From contig DF237606.1 in assembly GCA_000708835.1 (NCBI GenBank), forward strand, positions 1 through 46,076: a stretch of DNA of 46,076 nt, read 5' to 3'. Positions within the stretch are counted from its first letter, which is position 1. The number at the start of each line of letters is the position of its first letter. This DNA is from Klebsormidium nitens. Lineage: Eukaryota > Streptophyta > Klebsormidiophyceae > Klebsormidiales > Klebsormidiaceae. Below are positions 33,636 through 44,958 of this stretch, piece after piece. The notes beneath the pieces are model-generated. The model worked only from the letters and a program-made list of their open reading frames with translations. It did no database searches and was not told the DNA's origin. The translations under genes were made by a program, and so were the position numbers.

Positions 33636-36600
33636 ATGGATAGTGAAAGGTTAGGCGAGATGAGGGCGCTGGTCATCTTTGCAAGGCTCCCTGTCCCAGG
33701 AAAAGTGAAGACAAGGCTGGCTGCTGGCATTGGCCCCGAGGCAGCAGCCTCCTTCTACAAGGCCATGGCGGAGCAGATTGTTGTCGAAAGCGCAAAGTGA
33801 GCGCAACCTCTTAGCACAAGGCAAAGCATGATAGCGAGCTTGAAGTAACTGAAAGCTTCCATTAAAGGAATTTCATTCTGACCAGCAAGTTTTGAGGGTG
33901 TCGCTAAGGAATAGTGCATGTAAGCCAGCTGCTGCCGTCGCGAATGTGCTCTGTTTGAGGATCGTTTGTTTTCTCACAGGATACCTTAGAACAATTTGTT
34001 AATGTCAGTGTTTGCTTGAGATTGACAAAACAAGAGATACGAAGTCCTTCATGGATATATGGACATTTTAGCAAGATCAATAACATACCACTCATGTTTA
34101 CTCTCGATTGCGAACTGCCAGCAAGGAAGGTCTTTGTACACTAACAGCTCCGCTGATGATCATGGAACGCTTTCCATTACAACCTTATTTTGCTTCTTCT
34201 TCAGATGCAACACAAACATAGTGCGGTATCTCTTCCATTCAGAGCCGAACGACCGAGAAGGGGTCCAGGAATGGATGGCGGCGCTGGGGCAGAAAGACAC
34301 TCTGAAGCTTCGAGTCCAGGTATGTCTGCCCTGTGATATCCACAGAAGCTCCAGATCCAAGATCGATTAAATTAGGGTGTGGTTGTTGCAAAGCAGAAAG
34401 CAGACGGGCTGGCTTTTTGTTCATCACCTCAGTAACATTAGGTTGCTGGTATGGATTTCTGCCTCGGCAGAAATTCCGGCAAAGCACCACATGCACTGCT
34501 GTGGGCCCATTGGCTCTGTAGTTTGTAGAGATGGCATGACATCTGGAGGCTAAAGATGAAGGGGCTCCAGGATACTCAACGGCACAGTGCGCATGGGCAC
34601 CGGTGCTGTTGGAGGAGGGTCAGGTCAACGCCTGGAGCATGTCGTGCCTTCACCCTTGACCCTCTGTGTGCAGTCCACCAAAGGAGATGTCGGAGGCCGC
34701 ATGCGGGACGCCTTTGAAGAGGTTTTCAAGACCGGCGTTGATCAGGTGCAGTGTTTTCACTTTCCTTCAACCCTTTTCTTGGCAGCATGTTCTAACCTTG
34801 ACCTTGCCATCACGGTGCGCTTCTTCCGAGCTTTTTCCCGGTTGTGCCTCGTCACGTGCCCCAGACTTGGTCTTCGAATTTGAGAACAAGCTTCTGGTTG
34901 AGGGTGGCCTTGGAACTGTCGTCACACCCGCGGCTGATTGAAAGCCATCACTTTTGAAAAGTCGAAACGTTTCCAAAAGGTCGTGACCATCCTAAACAGC
35001 ACTCAGAACACCATCCAGGCCAGCAGAAAGTGCAGTACGACGTCGCCCTCAAACTCGACCGTTTCTCGACTTCGAATTGCACCCTTGCGCATCCTAGACT
35101 CAACACACTGGCCGAGTTCTGCAGAACGCTCGCTCGCAGAAGTTGTGGGGCATAACTCGTTGTTTTCAGGACATTGACCGGAAAGTCGTTCCAGCTTCCA
35201 ATTTTGTCAGGCCTTTCTCGTGTCAGAGCCGGCTTGCTCACATGATGGATATGCGCCAGAAGCATTGCGTTTCGCGAGGACCCGATTGTGTCACTGGCAT
35301 CCTTATTAAAATAATCAGTGTAATCGACCGATGGTACAAGCTTACGAACACAGTATAGGCGAGAGAAAAGCGACGATTTTTGCTCGCAGGTGGTGCTGAT
35401 CGGAACCGACATCCCGGATTTGACGGCGGACGTCATGGAACGGGCTTTTAAAGCGCTCGAAACGGCTGACGTAAGCCACTCCTTCGTCTCACATCCGGGC
35501 AAGAGAGACGGGGTTTTGACGGCGTCGTGCCTTTTCTGACGACAACAAGGCCGAGAGATGGGCAATCTTGCATACTGTTTCAGACTGATAGTCATATATC
35601 AGGGGTTCGTCGGGCTTATAATGTTTTTGAATCGGAGATCACAGAAGCAACGATGGTCTTGTAGAAGATGCATCTGAGTGAAGGACTCCACTGGTTGTCC
35701 ACGAAGAGCGGTCGCTTAAGCCTTTCGACTCTTTTGCAACTGTCACGGCCGCCCGCGCAGGGCTGTGAACCTTGAATCGGGGCTCCGAACAGTAAGAGCC
35801 CGGACAAGGAGAATAAGTCTTCGCACAATCGGAACCGGGGACACTGTTGGAAAGGTGATGGCGTGGGGCCGCTGAGCTTTCCGCTTGTTAGACCCGTCAG
35901 ATGTTTGGAGAATCGCATTCGGACGGTTTAAAATGACATTGTGGGTAGAACCTGCACAGGTTGTGCCTCCGACGTGGTTTCCGAGGCAAAGCTTAGAGGC
36001 CGTCAGATTTGAGTTTAGGAATGCATCAAGGGCTGAGAGCACCGCCGTCGCACCGACTCCGTCCAACAGCGTCCCCGATTCTGATTGTGCGAAGACTTAT
36101 TCTCCTTGTCCGGGCTCAGTAAGAATCGTTCAGGTTGCGTGGTCCAGGCGCAACAGTCCTTTTCTTGGATGCTTTCGCTCTGGTCCAATAAGCAATTGAG
36201 TGGAACGCACTCACTTTCTCTCCCTAAGCTTCGGTTTCCCTTCACATGCTGACGGCGGCTGTGCTCTGGTTCAGGTCGTACTGGGGCCCGCCGCTGACGG
36301 CGGCTACTACCTTATCGGGCTCAAGCGGTTGCACGAAGTCCTTTTTGAGGTGAGGGCTTGAGTAACAACTCCAGCGGTTATAGAACCATTTGCTTGTCCG
36401 TTGATACAACGGGGGATTCAAGAACGAACATCAAAAGCGGACCATTGCCGCAAGGCTCAAAGTCATGACTCCGCAACTTTGAGCGACGAGTTTTAAGTTC
36501 TGTGAACCCAACTTCTTACCTACCAACGAAACTTAGCCCCCCTCAACGGAGTCGGGATGTCATAGTTTCAAAAATGTATTTGACTTCTGTTGTGTTAGTC

Positions 36601-36882
36601 AAAACGGGCGTGCTTGTATTGAAATGTGTCTTGTCGTACTTAATCCGTTTGCAGGGGATTCCGTGGAGCTCCTCTGAGACTAGGGCTGCAACCATCGCTG
36701 CTGCTGAACGTGCGGGTCTGAGAGTTGCCCCGTCCTCGAGCCTGCCAACTCTCGCAGATATTGACACCCTAGACGACCTAGAGAACTGGTATACATCAGC
36801 TCGAACAGAAGTGCACGTGTCACCAACAGGTGTCTGCCGCTTGGCTGCCCAAGTACTGGCAGCTCCCTTAACAAAGAGCTGA
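33636..36882 (+). CDS. DUF2064-type nucleotide-sugar glycosyltransferase (GT-A-like fold)
   Basis: Six exons: 33636-33796, 34205-34319, 34674-34745, 35390-35470, 36275-36349 and 36655-36882. Phases agree throughout, giving 243 residues. The start ALVIFARLPVPGKVKTRLA is the family's nucleotide-binding N-terminus. GDVGGRMRDAFEEVF, VVLIGTDIPDLTADVMERAF (with the Asp motif of GT-A enzymes) and LGPAADGGYYLIGL follow in the family order. The C-terminus has GIPWSS and PTLADIDTLDDL. Bacterial relatives are called rSAM/selenodomain-associated transferase 1; eukaryotic members are poorly characterised and the acceptor is unknown. No transit or signal peptide is seen, suggesting a cytosolic protein. An in-frame stop at 33618-33620 bounds the start; the second Met at 33660 is equally possible. 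Intron 5 holds a long inverted repeat. Confidence 0.9.
35794..36117. repeat. Inverted repeat with ~57-bp arms inside intron 4 of the glycosyltransferase gene
   Basis: Arms 35794-35851 and 36062-36117 are reverse complements with about three mismatches, including a perfect core of about 35 bases around GCGAAGACTTATTCTCC. About 210 bases separate them, and weaker pairing continues inward (CACGCCATCACC against CACCGCCGTCGCACC). Because the repeat is transcribed within the intron between exons 35470 and 36275, the pre-mRNA would form a long hairpin. A MITE is the simplest origin; a small-RNA precursor is an alternative. Confidence 0.8.
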
Positions 36883-37617
36883 TGTTCACTTGCGTGCATC
36901 TAGTACTGAGACGGAACGGGTAGTTGGATGCTCGCGCGACGTTGACGACTGAATTTAATCTAGGGCCTGGTATCAGCATACGCAAAGTGTCGAATCAGTA
37001 GCTCCTCCTGGGAAGCCCAATCGTTTTTCAGTTGCCTCTGCTACTGGAAAGTCCACGTTTCCTGTGCGCTGCCAGCCTGCATACTGCGCCCAATAGTTGT
37101 TGTAGATCCCAAGCAGGCCCGCCGAGCGCAGGCTGCCACTGCCAGGTGCTTGACACAAGGCCATGGTTGATTTCAAATTGCTGGCGTGTCGGTGCCGTAC
37201 TTGTTCTCGTCTGCAGGCGGCACGCTCGCTACTAGCGCGACACATTGCACATAGAGCATTGTCACGACATACCCATCTGTTCTTAAGAACTCATGGGTGA
37301 AGGTATAAGCTGGCAATGCATGTCATGCATCCCTGCAGTAACAAGCATGCATGCCATATGGCAAGCTATAGGCGGCTTGAGCTGCAGCTATCCAGTACCC
37401 GCGGCAGTGCCATGCGGGTGGGGCAATATGACAAGCTATTTTCGAATGCTACACCACCGCCGCCTTTCAACTTGAGCCGCCTTCGGGGCACGCCTGTACA
37501 TGACCAGCTCGAAGCCCGGGCATCGCATGTGCTAATGATAACTTAGCACATGCCGTCTCCATTTCGGCGCACGTTATCCTGGTCCGTATTTAAAACACAT
37601 GATACTTTAGTGCTTAT
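36883..37617. other. Intergenic region
   Basis: No gene is supported. The sequence includes runs of near-palindromic CATGCATGCCATATGGCAAGC type around 37,320-37,370. The first part is likely the glycosyltransferase 3' untranslated region and the last part the promoter of the next ORF. Confidence 0.4.
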
Positions 37618-38307
37618 ATGCACTGGCACGAGGATGCATCGGGCCGCATGAGGAACTTATCAGTCTCCGCGCGATATCGCAAATGTGGCATGCATCCGGT
37701 TACCCCCGCGGCTGCCCCCCCGGCTGCGGCTCCAAGCAACCGCCCCAAACCCGCAGGCCCGGGGACCGTGGCAACCACGTCCACCGGCCCCCCCGCTAGC
37801 GCCGGGCCGCCCGCACAGCGCAGAGCGTCATACCCCACGGAGCATATCCTGGTGGTGAAAACGACTCGCCGGGACAGGTTCCTCACTGAGTTCAACACCC
37901 ACCTCAAGGATCCCCTCCTCGCCGCGGGTTTCGGCCGCCGCACGATCATGGACGTGGTCCAAACCTGGCGCCCGTTCACCAAACGCGGGTACCCAAAACG
38001 CACATGGGCGATGAGCTTCGGCTCGGTGGCAGACACGGATGCGGCATGGGCCAAGTACGAGCCCCTTAGGGAGGCAGTTTTCGCCCAGGGACTCCTCATT
38101 GAGAAGTGCATGCCCAAGGAGGAGGCGGCGCCGGCGAACGCGGCCGCGCATGTTCGCACCACCACCCAACACACTCAAGCTATTGCAGCGGCGGAGACAC
38201 TGGCGCCCACCGACAACGCGACCGGCCGTAATCTGACGCCGGACGACTTGCAGGACCTGGCCAGATTCCTCTGCGACCGCCTCATCAAGGGCAAGACCCA
38301 GGAGTAG
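37618..38307 (+). CDS. Intronless GC-rich ORF, hypothetical protein of 229 residues
   Basis: One open frame from ATG 37618 to TAG 38307 is clearly more GC-rich than its flanks. Residues ~28-65 are a Pro/Ala-rich low-complexity region (PAAAPPAAAPSNRPKP). A compact segment follows: ILVVKTTRRDRFLTEFN, then TIMDVVQTWRPF and RTWAMSFGSVADTDAAWAKY. Its mixed alpha/beta pattern is reminiscent of RRM-like nucleic-acid-binding domains in ORF1 proteins of LINE-type elements, but that is only a resemblance. The C-terminus LTPDDLQDLARFLCDRLIK looks helical. No reverse transcriptase is nearby. AATAAA lies ~155 bases downstream near 38464. The first Met is not certain; Met25 at 37690 is an alternative. It could be a young gene, a captured transposon ORF or a chance frame, although length and composition favour real coding. 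Confidence 0.5.
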   Translation: MHWHEDASGRMRNLSVSARYRKCGMHPVTPAAAPPAAAPSNRPKPAGPGTVATTSTGPPASAGPPAQRRASYPTEHILVVKTTRRDRFLTEFNTHLKDPLLAAGFGRRTIMDVVQTWRPFTKRGYPKRTWAMSFGSVADTDAAWAKYEPLREAVFAQGLLIEKCMPKEEAAPANAAAHVRTTTQHTQAIAAAETLAPTDNATGRNLTPDDLQDLARFLCDRLIKGKTQE

Positions 38308-39001
38308 AAATGCTTGTCTAGCATAAACAATTAGCCACGATCATTAGTCATCACGCCAACCGCCGTAGCCGTTTGCATAGCTTACAAAACATACTATACA
38401 TCCCATCCGTGTGCATGATTTGCTAAGTTGCAGTGTGTTAGTGTGCTGCTTGTTTTCTGTAGTAATAAACATTGGACATGACTTGCAGCCGTAGCAAGCT
38501 GCAGAGTCAATTCATTGTACCCCGGTCTCACCGGAGCATTGCCCGATGGCTCAACGTGGCCCAGGGTTTATAAGAACATGTGACCATCAAGCCTGGCCGC
38601 CGTCGAGCCTTACACGGTAACCAGATGTTGTCGCAACATAGTATGCGCTCCGCTCATATTGTGCAGGCTTCGCATCAATAATTGCAGCGAAGGTCTCGGC
38701 TTGTCTGCGCGGCATGGCCCCTATAACGAGAGCAGATGACAAGAATATTGGCGGAAAAGAATTTCTGATTTGACTTCAGATCCTGACTAAACTCGTTGAC
38801 TAGTCTACCGGAATTAGTTGGCTAACAGGTGACTCAAGACGAGCCTCATTTACTTGTAAGGATCAATCAAACACGGCACCTGCGTAAGAAAAACTTCACG
38901 GCTCCTCTCAACTTGGATTCTACTCTAGCTACACGCGGGCGGCATCAAGAGGTGCTGCCCAAAAGTCAGCATAACTTAGTAATTGACTCAACTCGGGCAA
39001 G
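38308..39001. other. Intergenic region between convergent genes
   Basis: No gene is supported. It should contain the 3' ends of the hypothetical ORF (plus strand) and the malectin gene (minus strand). AATAAA at about 38464 could serve the former. Confidence 0.4.
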
Positions 39002-42000
39002 CTACGCAATCTGGTGCACCCATATCGCGCTGATCTTGGGCGCTTGAGGCACACCCGTCGGGTACACTTGCAGGCTGAGGATTCCCTCGAGACCCACTTG
39101 GATGTAATTGGTGACGACCGGGGCCGCAGCGTAGCTTTTATGGCCCGCCTCCTTGAAGGGGTCGTAGCCCAGCACCAACCAGTCGCCGTTGTAGTTCAGG
39201 TTGAATGTCCGCTGGCCATCTCCTGTGACCAATCCCGGGCCGCCAGGTGGCTGCGGGCCGTACGAGATCTCGGCGAAGAAGGCGTCCGACTGCAGCAGGA
39301 CGAACTCGTAAGGCTCCCTTTATGTTCGAAGATTCGCTGGCTCGTACTACAAACTGGGCAGATCAGCGCGGTGGCTTCGGCTTCTCACACGCACAGGGGC
39401 AAATTATCAATGCGGAATGAGGGAGAAACACAGGGCAGATCTGTGACAGCCAGCCGTAAGCCATGACCATGTCCACCTACGTCACTTAACGATGCAGCCT
39501 TTGAGAATTCAACAGCACAACGGAGTCGAGCAGATGGTAGCAGCTCAGATCCAGAGTGCTCTTACGATAGCCCGCAACAGCCGCACGTCCTTGTTTCGAA
39601 AAGGTGATCTGCACAAAAACGCCCATACTCGCAGCTACTTGTTTTTGCTGTTCCAACAATACGTTTTTCGGCAATTCCGACATCAGGCCTTCTTACCTGG
39701 TACAGGCCGGGAGGCACGCGGAACTTGTACGTGTTGAACCCAATCCTCTCACAGCGGAAGATTGTCGGGTCGTTCGTCTGGCTGATGGGGAACGTGTCGT
39801 TCAGGCAGAAGGCGTACCCGCCCTGAGGCCCCTTGATGTTGGTGCGGCAGTAAGGGGAGTTTGCAGGGACCTGCGTAAGTGCAGAACAGAGTGGTCACGT
39901 CACGTGTTTGAATGAAGGTGATGAAGACTCCCGAGTGCTTTATTGCCGCGCTTGAGGAAGCTGAACAAACCGATCTTGGGAGTTCCCTGATCGAAGAAAG
40001 CCAAATAAACCAGAGAGGACCAACGCTGGGCCGGGTACCCCAAATCCCAACAAGGTAAACCCGGCCGAAAGCTTCAAGGTCCAGAATCGTTTCTGTACAG
40101 AATCGGACGCATTCCAGCTCAGAAGCTCTTTTCATCATACAAAAAAGGGTCTAAGCGTGGCCTTGGCAATCTGCAAAAGTCCACTCGCTGCTCAATCTTT
40201 ACGCAAACAGAATTCTTACGTTTCTGACCCACGCATGTTCCATTTGCTCAAAAAGCTTGTGGCCATCTGCATCGAAATGCAACTCACCACATTGCCCGGG
40301 TCGCACTCCACTGTATCGGCGTGGAACGTCACCCCGAAGGACGAGTTGTAGTCCTTGAAGTCCCCGCACACGACGGCGTAGCTGAACCCGCCCGGGGGAA
40401 GAGGGAAGGGCAGCTGAGGGATGGCTTGGGCGGGGCCGGGGGCAGGGGCAGTCAGAGCCGGAAGCTTAGGGAGGCTCGAAACTGCCGAACAGACGTTGAA
40501 AGGTTTAGGGTTCGGTTCGTGCTTCTGAGGGATATAGGTTTGGGCTGAGGGCACTCGGCATTGGAAGCTTCATGAACTGCGGCGGGTTAAAATTTGAAAC
40601 TAGAATGATTAGGGTTTTTTAGGTCTTCGGGTTTGGCTGGATGCAGGGGCAGTTAGGGCCGGCAAATTAGGGAGCTTTGCAGCTGCGGCGATAATCCGGG
40701 AGTTAAGAGAGACGTGTGTCAAAAGCGCTGGGCTTCTTGTCCGACAATTTGTGGGAGCTTCCGCTCGTCTCCTTGGCATCGGCGTCCTGTGTCTATCATT
40801 TTGCTTCAGATTCTGAAGCAGAAAGGAAAGATCTCTAAGAGAAGGAAAAGATACTGAAACAAACATAGGATGCAAGTGCGGGACTCTTCAACAGCCCCTA
40901 CTTAGGAGCTTTCGCTTTTTTGATTTTAGGTCAGCTTCCGCTCCTCTCCTTGCCGATTGCATCTTTTGTGACTCGATTCTGGTACAACATCCGCCGCAGA
41001 TGGAAAGACTACCAAAACAGAAAAAGCCATCTTCTAAGCACAAAACCCGGACCAGGATCCACCAATCAGCCTGACCAGTCGCAGAGGCAATGTCCTGGTC
41101 ATCTGAATAGAAGGGAAAGATAGGGCTTGGCTACTCCGAACTTCTTCTCGGACCCTCAGCGCCACTCGATGCACATTTCGCGTTTTGCTAGAACCAAGAT
41201 CAATCACAAAGGGCCATAAGGAAGGACCAGCACAAGCCGGCGCTCATTCTTCGTATGTACCAATCGCACTTGAACGCCCCAGGTGAAAGAACGTGCTGCT
41301 TTGTCAGCCTACTTGAAACAACAGCACAGACCGACAAAGTGCAGTACTTGACAGCGTGATACATAAGCCACCTCGCTGAATACAGAATCCCCCCGCTGGA
41401 CACTTGCCGGGCAGACTCCCATTTGCGTTTCCTGGGCCGATGAACAGCTTGCGGAGAAAGTAAGGGCAGCAAAAGCACGGAGTCCCAAGACAATACTCAC
41501 CGGTCAGATTCCCTGTTGCGGTAGCAAGGCCCGGGTGGATGAACAGCCCGTTGATGATCGGCTGCCCGACCACCGGCACGAGATCAATCTTCAACGTCCC
41601 TGACGTCACCACCACCTCCTTCTGAATCACGAGCGCCGTCCGGTTCCCCCCGCTCTGGTTGAAGATATCCAGGTTTGCAATCGCGAGCGCCCCCTGCAGG
41701 TTCACGCTAAAGACCCGCTGTCCGGACCCGACGCCCGGCTCGATCTCCGCGAACTGCAGGTCGACCGCGTACTGGCCGTTCGGGACCGGGATGTTGTACG
41801 ACACGGGGCCTTGGAGCGCGGTTGCATAGACAAAGTCGTCGATGCCGGTGCCGATGGGGAGGAACACCTGGTAGGGTGGGTACGAGCCGGTCGTGGACTG
41901 GGGGTTGAGGGCGACCACCCGGGAGTCGTTGGCGTTGTAGTAGGCGTCCTTCTGCAAGGGGTCAAGGTTTTGGGTTAGGCAGTGGTTACTGAGATCCGGT

Positions 42001-44958
42001 TTAGTAATAGCGTGGCTCGGAGGACATTCGGGAGTGGATACGTGGTTCAGATTCTGATCCAACAGGTGTTCAGCCGGTCTGATCAGATTGCCGGGCCTTT
42101 TAAGGAAACTGCCCTTACTTCGAATCAAGCCTCGCCTTTCTGGTTCACACCTAGGCAAGTTCTTGCGAGGAGCACATTCACTGGTGCTGAAAAAACAAGT
42201 AGAATCGTGCCTCTGGTGTAGTGCGGCTTCTAGATCACCGACGTGGACACCAGCTGTGTGTTAAATGCAAAGCGGACCCTATTACCATGCCGACGCCCTG
42301 TTTTGAAGCTTCCGTCCTCTGTGTTCTGCATGCAAGCGTGTCAGCATGTATTCTGTGATGATGAAAAGGCCTGCATGTGAGCCGAGTCTCAATTCAGTCT
42401 CGCAACCAAGAGCTCACCTTGTAAACTATTCCGAGGCCGCTAAGGACATCCATGATTGACCCCGAATCAATCCCCAGTGAGAAGTTGCCCGTGGCGTTCG
42501 TGTTGGGGTAGCATTTGATCCCCGACACAGTGGCGTTGGACTTCAGGCTCCCGAACAGCACGTCCCCCACAAACTCCAGCTTCAGCAGGCCGTTCGTTAC
42601 CGTGACCGGCTGCTTAACCACCAGCGGCACATTGTAACCGACCGTCGCGACCAAGTCTAACTGCATGACTGCGGGCACGTGGTTAATCTTAACCGTGAAG
42701 ATCCGCTGCGAAGGCTTGGAGAAGACAAACTCGCAGAGGTGGAGCTCGACGACGTACTCCCCATTGGGAACGTTGATGAGATACTGAAAGTCGTTTTCGG
42801 TTCTGCCGGTCAAGTAGAGCTGCGCATCGGGGCCCTTGTAGGTTACAGGCACCGGGTACAGCTGCTGAATCTCAACGGTGTTGTTGTCTGGGGTTGTGTT
42901 GGCGGCCAGGGTGTTATTGTCGGGGAGGGTGTTGTTCCGCACAACTGCCACGGTTGCGTTGGGAACGGCTGCGGCGGTTGCGTTGAGGAGGGTGGCATTT
43001 GCCGGGCGGGGGAGCGTGGCATTTGCCGCGGTTGTGTTCACTTGAAGGAGGTTCCTGCCGACCCGCGAAGTGATGTTTGCAGGGGCCGTCGCGGTGTTGT
43101 TGATGAACTGGAGGACTGTGATGGGGCCAGCATCGGTGGTGAAGAACTTGTCCCCCTCCCAGACAGACCCGTCCGCAGCTCTATACTCGCCCCCCCCGCA
43201 GTTGATGCTCCGCGCAGTTGGAGGTGGGGGAAGAGCGGTGAACTGGTCGTTGTCGTACACGCGGATGCCTCTGATAGACGGCTCATAGATCCGCGGCACG
43301 AGTGTGACCAGGAGCAGGCCGTTTGTGACTGTCACGTTCTGAGTGGTGGCAGTGACTGCCTTGTTCTTGGCGCCAGCCCAGGCAAAGGGGTCAAAGTAGG
43401 AGTAGGCCACCTTGCCCTGGTAGAGAATGTCGAACACCCTCTGGTTCGAGCCAGAGTACAAACTCTCCGCAGCAAGAAAGTCGACCGTGTAGATGCCGTT
43501 GGGGAGGTTGATGGCATATGCGAGATCCTGTGCCAGAGAGATAAACATCAGCAACTAGTGGAGGGGAGTTTTGATCAAATCTTGAACATGTTCTTGTAAT
43601 GCTGGCACCGCCTTGATTCACTCAAGGGAACACCAAATGACTATGTTTGGCCTTTTCAAACTGCTTACCTGTATCAGTCTCTGAGCTTTGCTGTCACATG
43701 AGTAGACTCTTAACGGTCAGACTTGACGCAAGCATACTCTTATTTATCGAGCAGGTTGTTACATCCAGCGAGATGGACATATGCAGGGCAAAAAAAGCTT
43801 CGGGCGGAATTCAGCGGTATAAAGGAATCAGAAGCACGTCAGCTCAATGTCGACCACAGTAGTTTTGACACAATAAGTGGTTATAGACTGGTAAACCACA
43901 GTTGTTACATGCAAAAAGCGATGGCTGACTTTGTATGCAGCATAGACATGGTCAGAGCTGCCTGAACAAGGACTAGGTCAAGCAGAAGTCGCATACTCTT
44001 GGTTTTGCACCACCGGATGAAATGTCACTGCAGACTTTTGGAAAAGCTGGCTTTATCTTAATCCCTAACCGGATGACACCACAGCTTTTGAGATGGTGTT
44101 GGCAAACATAGAGTGGACAACTTGAGGCATAGTTCAAGGGTTGACTTGCCATTGCGGCAGTGCAAGGTGGCATCCGGTAGAAAGACTCAACAACCAACTG
44201 TGCTCCTGTGATTAGCCAGCAGTTGATTTTGTCCAAATAATACGTCATCTAGACCTCCAAGAGCGCAACATTGCATAAAGCAACTACCTTTCTCCAGACT
44301 TTGTCAATTGCTCCAACGTCGATTCACCAGAACCAAAACAACAGCAGGTCAATCTTGTCTGTACTGACACGACAAGATGCCACTTACCAGACCATAACGC
44401 TCTGTGATAAAGATGTAGTCGTCACCATTGTAGGCATTCGTCTGCAGAAAGAAAAGACAACAGTGATGAAATCAGATCTTGGACTTTGGCATACCACACT
44501 GAGGAGCTATAGAAGATTTGCAGAAACACTCTCAATTATACTTGTAATGTATGAACGTCAGCATGCTAGCTTGGAGCCAAGTATTGAGCAAGTCCGGAAA
44601 TGGTCAAAAATAAAAGCCAAGAGAGAGGGCTACTCACAACGTTGATGTTAGTGGTGTCATTAAGTGTGCCATGCCCTATGTTCCAGTCTGTAACATGGTT
44701 GCTGCTTCCGTAATAGTAGCGATCTGTGACAAATGTTGTCGGCGGATTTGTCTTCTGATTCTTGTTCACCCAGACAAACTGGTTATTAGGGTCATAGATG
44801 GGACCTGGACCGTAGCTGACGCCATCGTAGTAGATAGGAAGACTTGGTTCCGCTGTTGTGTTTCCCCCACAATTGATCGCAACATAGACAGCAGACACAG
44901 ACTGGACAAGGAAGAATGCTGCGCATAGACAAGCCGCTGCATTCAGAGACCGCGCCAT
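39002..44958 (-). CDS. Secreted protein with multiple malectin-like domains
   Basis: Seven minus-strand exons in order: 44958-44638, 44441-44388, 43527-42418, 41951-41501, 40481-40288, 39870-39697 and 39304-39002. Phases agree (one split codon between exons 4 and 5), giving 868 residues. Residues 1-23 are a signal peptide (MARSLNAAACLCAAFFLVQS). Module 1 (~24-216) starts VYVAINCGGNT and has NLPNGIYTVDFLAAES and IRGIRVYD. Module 2 starts SINCGGGEYRAADG (~231) and has INVPNGEYVVELHLCEF, but a linker with 11 N-glycosylation sequons is inserted at ~268-342. Module 3 (from ~496; IPVPNGQYAVDLQFAEIEPG) lacks the INCGG start. A Pro-rich linker leads to module 4 (YAVVCGDF to IWVHQIA). Malectin folds bind glycans; no transmembrane segment or kinase is present, so a soluble wall or matrix protein is inferred. 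An upstream Met at 45012 would bury the signal peptide. The last acceptor (ACGAG) is weak. Confidence 0.85.
40641..40693 (-). repeat. Decayed copy of the start of malectin exon 5 inside intron 4
   Basis: On the minus strand, after a CAG, the copy reads KLPNLPALTAPASSQ, against SLPKLPALTAPAPGP at the start of the real exon (40481). The nucleotide match includes AACTGCCCCTGC/GACTGCCCCTGC and TCCCTAA blocks. The offset is about 201 bases, on the 5' side of the intact exon. A second pair of similar blocks (AGCTTCCGCTCGTCTCCTTGG at 40756, AGCTTCCGCTCCTCTCCTTG at 40933) suggests further local duplication in the same intron. Confidence 0.7.

Noticed and set aside
34948-35595. 215-residue minus-strand frame in intron 3 of the glycosyltransferase gene
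   Set aside because: It runs antisense across exon 35390-35470 and intron sequence, has no domain-like composition and no splice or start context. Probably a chance frame.
42679-43599. 306-residue open frame on the plus strand opposite malectin exon 3
   Set aside because: It mirrors a GC-biased, repetitive exon whose minus-strand translation has clear malectin and sequon patterns. The plus-strand product has no recognisable domain, so it is a shadow frame.
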